This document shows positions 61,624 through 64,000 of a stretch of DNA of 64,000 nt, piece by piece; positions within the stretch are counted from its first letter, which is position 1, and each line of letters begins with the position of its first letter. This DNA comes from Spongisporangium articulatum (lineage in GTDB: Bacteria > Actinomycetota > Actinomycetes > Actinomycetales > Kineosporiaceae). The stretch lies in assembly GCF_044465595.1 (NCBI RefSeq), contig NZ_JBITLV010000003.1:434001-498000 (forward strand), read 5' to 3'. The translations under genes were made by a program, and so were the position numbers. Under the pieces are notes generated by a model. That model was not told where the DNA came from. It did no database searches and worked only from the letters and a program-made list of their open reading frames with translations.

Positions 61624-62562
61624 GTGCCTTCCGCCACCGAGAACACCGCTGCGACCAGCCCTGTCCCGCTCCCCGACCACTCGGCCTCGCAGGTGGCGGT
61701 CCGCGCGCCCGGCTCCGGTCCGGGGTGGTGGGCGGGAGCCGCGGGGGTCGCCTACGAGGACGGTACGTACTGGCTCTGCTACCGGCTGCGACGCCCCGTG
61801 GAGGCCGGCCGCGGCGTCGCCTCCGTGATCGCGGCCAGCACCGACGGCGTGCACTTCCGGGAGGTCGCGGTCGTCGACCGGGACATGTTCGGCGCCGCCT
61901 CGCTGGAGCGCCCCGCACTGGTGCGGCGCCCGGACGGCGGGTGGCGGCTGTACGTCTCGTGCTCCACCCCCGGGTCGAAGCACTGGTGGATCGAGGCCCT
62001 GGACGCCGACACCGTCGCCGACCTGCCCCAGGGCAAGCGGTCCATGGTGCTGCCGGGCGACGACCTGACCGCCGTGAAGGACCCGGTCGTGATGCGGGAC
62101 GGCGACGCCTGGCGGATGTGGGTCTGCGTCCACCCGCTCGACGACCCGGACGCCACCGACCGGATGACGACGTACCTGGCCACGAGCGAGGACGGTCTGC
62201 GCTGGGACGTCGGCCCGGTCGCCCTGGCCGCGCGACCCGGGCGGTGGGACGCGCGCGGGGCGCGGGTGACCGCGGTGGTGGCGCACCCGTCGTCCCCGGG
62301 CGACCTGGTCGCCTACTACGACGGACGGGCCACGGCGGAGCAGAACTGGCACGAGACCACCGGGGTCGCCACGGGCGGCGGGGACGGCACGTTCACCGCG
62401 CTGGGGACCGAGCCGTTCGCACGCTCACCCGAGGGCGACGGCGCGCTGCGCTACCTGGCCATCGCCGCGCTACCCGACGGCGCCCAGCGCTTCTACTTCG
62501 AGAGCAGCGACGCCGACGGCACCCACCAGCTGCGCACCCAGCTCATCCCCCCCAGTTCGTGA
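61624..62562 (+). CDS. Five-bladed beta-propeller glycosidase-like protein
   Basis: Protein of 312 residues with a repeating propeller pattern: AAGVAYEDGTYWLCYRLRRP, SLERPALVRRPDGGWRLYVS, TAVKDPVVMRDGDAWRMWVC and ARGARVTAVVAHPSSPGDLV. This resembles the GH43/GH32/GH130-type fold, with no signal peptide seen. Catalytic residues cannot be assigned with confidence. GTG start. Its final codons lie in the left arm of a long palindrome. It stands divergent from smc and convergent with a sulfotransferase, where mutM and smc usually adjoin. Confidence 0.7.
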   Translation: MPSATENTAATSPVPLPDHSASQVAVRAPGSGPGWWAGAAGVAYEDGTYWLCYRLRRPVEAGRGVASVIAASTDGVHFREVAVVDRDMFGAASLERPALVRRPDGGWRLYVSCSTPGSKHWWIEALDADTVADLPQGKRSMVLPGDDLTAVKDPVVMRDGDAWRMWVCVHPLDDPDATDRMTTYLATSEDGLRWDVGPVALAARPGRWDARGARVTAVVAHPSSPGDLVAYYDGRATAEQNWHETTGVATGGGDGTFTALGTEPFARSPEGDGALRYLAIAALPDGAQRFYFESSDADGTHQLRTQLIPPSS

Positions 62563-62644
62563 TCATGGAAACTTCTACTGCCCCGGCGCGGGACCGGATC
62601 GTCCCGCGCCGGAGCCGGCGGTAGAAGTTTCCATGATCACGAAC
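62555..62644. terminator. Long two-tier palindrome between convergent genes
   Basis: Outer perfect 24-base arms at 62555-62578 and 62621-62644 share GATCATGGAAACTTCTAC with its complement. Inner perfect 12-base arms at 62583-62594 and 62601-62612 are CCGGCGCGGGAC and complement, around CGGATC. Loops between the tiers are asymmetric (4 and 8 bases). It lies exactly between the convergent propeller and sulfotransferase genes, so it likely terminates both, but it is far longer than a terminator needs to be. Confidence 0.75.
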
Positions 62645-62658
62645 GGCCAGGAGCGACG

Positions 62659-63612
62659 CTAGCGCGTCGACTCCTGGAACTGCCCGCGGGAGGTGGCGCC
62701 CAGCCAGTCGCTGAAGTCGCGCTCCAGCAGGCGGGCGAGGAGCGCGTTGTCCTCGGCGAACGGCTTCACCAGCTCGGCCCGGACCGCGGGGTCCAGCACC
62801 GGACGGCGGGCGTCGCCGGTGTGCAGCGCCCTCAGCAGCGGGACGCTGGCCCGGCGCCAGACCTGCGGAGGGGCGAACGAGCCCAGCCACGCACCACCAC
62901 GGGCCACCCGGCTGAGCGCCCGGTGCCGCGGGGTGTCGTCGACGTAGGGCCGCGAGTTCTCTCGCGGTACCGACCCCACCCGGCCGGTCTCGACGCCCAG
63001 GAACTCGCACACGGCGTCCACCGCGACGGCCGCGTCGTTGACCAGGTCGCGGTAACGCAGGACGTGCACCTGCTCGCGCGGGAAGTGCTTGTACAGGTGG
63101 TCGAGCTGTTCCCCGTACATCCCGAGCCGGCTGTAGTGCCAGAAGGGGGCGAACCCGCGCTCGACCCGCTCGTCCTCGGCGGCCAGCGCCTCGGCGAAGT
63201 CGGCGATCGGTTCGAGGCCGTCGGAGCGCAGGTGCATCCAGTTCGAGTAGGCCCGGTCGATCGGGTCGCGGATGACGACGATCAGCTTGGCCCGCGGGTT
63301 GTCGTCGGCGATGCGTCGGTGGGAGTCGAGGTCGTAGAGGTAGAAGGGCGTGCTCTCCCCGCGCAGCTTTCCCGCGGGGGCGGCCTCGAACAGGGCCTCG
63401 TACTGCTTGCGCCTCCAGATCCACTCCTGGGCGCTGTGCGCGTCACCGGGACCGCGCTGGGTCGAGCGCGGCGGGCGGCGCTCACCCGTGAGGTAGAACT
63501 TCGTCTCCTTGGGGTTGGGCAGGAACAGTTGCGGGTGCTGCGTCAGGGCGGCGTGCAGCGCGGTGGTACCGGCTTTGGGCGCGCCCATGACGAAGAAATC
63601 CGGCAGGGCCAT
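62659..63612 (-). CDS. Sulfotransferase family protein
   Basis: Transfers sulfate from PAPS to a hydroxyl or amine acceptor. The protein has 317 residues. The 5'-phosphosulfate loop is FVMGAPKAGTTALHAAL, and the 3'-phosphate motif VIRDPIDRAYSNWMHL. RGESTPFYLYD is also typical. No TM segment. Acceptor may be a glycan, lipid or small metabolite. The convergent propeller gene invites a carbohydrate interpretation, which is inference. It separates mutM from smc. Confidence 0.88.
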   Translation of the reverse strand: MALPDFFVMGAPKAGTTALHAALTQHPQLFLPNPKETKFYLTGERRPPRSTQRGPGDAHSAQEWIWRRKQYEALFEAAPAGKLRGESTPFYLYDLDSHRRIADDNPRAKLIVVIRDPIDRAYSNWMHLRSDGLEPIADFAEALAAEDERVERGFAPFWHYSRLGMYGEQLDHLYKHFPREQVHVLRYRDLVNDAAVAVDAVCEFLGVETGRVGSVPRENSRPYVDDTPRHRALSRVARGGAWLGSFAPPQVWRRASVPLLRALHTGDARRPVLDPAVRAELVKPFAEDNALLARLLERDFSDWLGATSRGQFQESTR

Positions 63613-63870
63613 CAGGGGAGCCTTCCGTGGTCATGGCTTCGCTGGGTCAGGGGGTGCCGTGCAGGGGTACAGCGGATGGTGCCTGGTCGCCCATGGGGGT
63701 GGTGAAGCCCACACGGACATTGTCTAGCGTTTCGGTCCAATTTGCAGGACATGTTACGGCGGCCAGTGATAAGTGACTATTACCTCGGTGTGAGGAATTC
63801 CACGTGATCAGCCTTCGGGAGGCCGTCCGTCACTGCCGTGAACGCCTTGGTCACTAAGGGTTTTCGCGCG
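63613..63870. other. Intergenic region upstream of the sulfotransferase, with an AT-richer core
   Basis: No reading frame of interest. Bases 63718-63800 are clearly AT-richer than the surroundings (AATTTGC, ATAAGTGACTATTACC). A minus-strand TAGTCA-N17-TAACAT could be a promoter for the sulfotransferase, but the -35 is weak. Confidence 0.35.
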
Positions 63871-64000
63871 TCACCAGCGAGCGTTTCGCGGACGCTTCTG
63901 GCAGGTCGGGCAGAAGTGGGATGACCGGTTCATGAACTGCTCGCGCACGACCGGCGTCCCGCACCGCAGGCACGGCAGTCCGGCCCGCCCGTACACCGCC
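63871..64000 (-). CDS. mutM: Formamidopyrimidine-DNA glycosylase C-terminal zinc finger (partial)
   Basis: The last 42 codons of Fpg/MutM; the 5' part lies outside the window. The zinc finger CLRCGTPVVREQFMNRSSHF then CPTCQKRPRNARW shows C-x2-C-x16-C-x2-C. It removes oxidised purines such as 8-oxoguanine in base excision repair. It is normally close to smc in actinobacteria; here the sulfotransferase and propeller genes lie between. Confidence 0.93.
   Translation of the reverse strand, partial: AVYGRAGLPCLRCGTPVVREQFMNRSSHFCPTCQKRPRNARW

Overview
The window is about 73% GC by eye. It carries actinobacterial markers: a DUF2469 gene, a WhiG/FliA-type sigma factor beside xerC-dprA-comM, a DUF222/HNH protein, a GlnR-type nitrogen box, and many GTG starts. 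Together these point to a morphologically complex actinomycete (Streptomyces-, Frankia-, Cryptosporangium- or Geodermatophilus-like). Genus cannot be fixed from the sequence alone. No rRNA, tRNA, CRISPR array, transposase or phage gene was seen, and no gene-free stretch exceeds about 260 bases.

Left part (1-25,000), accessory metabolism and regulation in short operons. A polyamine/amino-acid catabolic cluster comes first: an aldehyde dehydrogenase cut by the window edge, with a divergent operon of Lrp regulator, class III aminotransferase, PPOX-fold protein and FAD amine oxidase. Next are a translationally coupled GAF-EAL phosphodiesterase and AAA ATPase, a drug-type ABC exporter, and a DUF222/HNH gene broken by one in-frame TGA. 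A siderophore-interacting protein, a glutaryl-CoA-type acyl-CoA dehydrogenase and a TspO-like membrane protein follow. After these come a CDP-alcohol phosphatidyltransferase coupled to a VTT-like membrane protein, a PadR-controlled FtsX-type ABC transporter, an APH-fold kinase divergent from a MarR regulator, and a PrpE-like acyl-CoA synthetase. The part ends with a split-barrel F420-type protein, an aldo/keto reductase, and a multicopper oxidase operon.

Right part (25,300-64,000), mainly a conserved housekeeping block read on the minus strand: rlmN-cdsA-frr-pyrH-tsf-rpsB, then whiG, xerC-dprA-comM-yraN, DUF2469-rnhB-lepB-lepB, rplS, trmD-rimM-khpA-rpsP, ffh, amtB-glnB-glnD, ftsY, smc and the 3' end of mutM. 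It covers translation, protein export (Ffh, FtsY, two signal peptidases), chromosome handling (Smc, XerC, DprA, ComM) and nitrogen sensing (AmtB, PII, GlnD). Foreign-looking or lineage-specific genes interrupt the block: a class I aminotransferase and LytM peptidase, a PfpI-MarR pair with two perfect operators, an AbiEi/DUF559-like gene bracketed by inverted repeats, and a sulfotransferase plus beta-propeller gene between mutM and smc that share a long palindromic terminator.

The strongest points for follow-up are the inverted-repeat-bracketed AbiEi-like unit between ffh and glnD, the coupled EAL-AAA operon, CdsA with a roughly 690-residue disordered N-terminal extension, the perfect operators of the PadR and MarR systems, the GlnR box before amtB, the structured rpsB leader, and the premature stop in the HNH gene.
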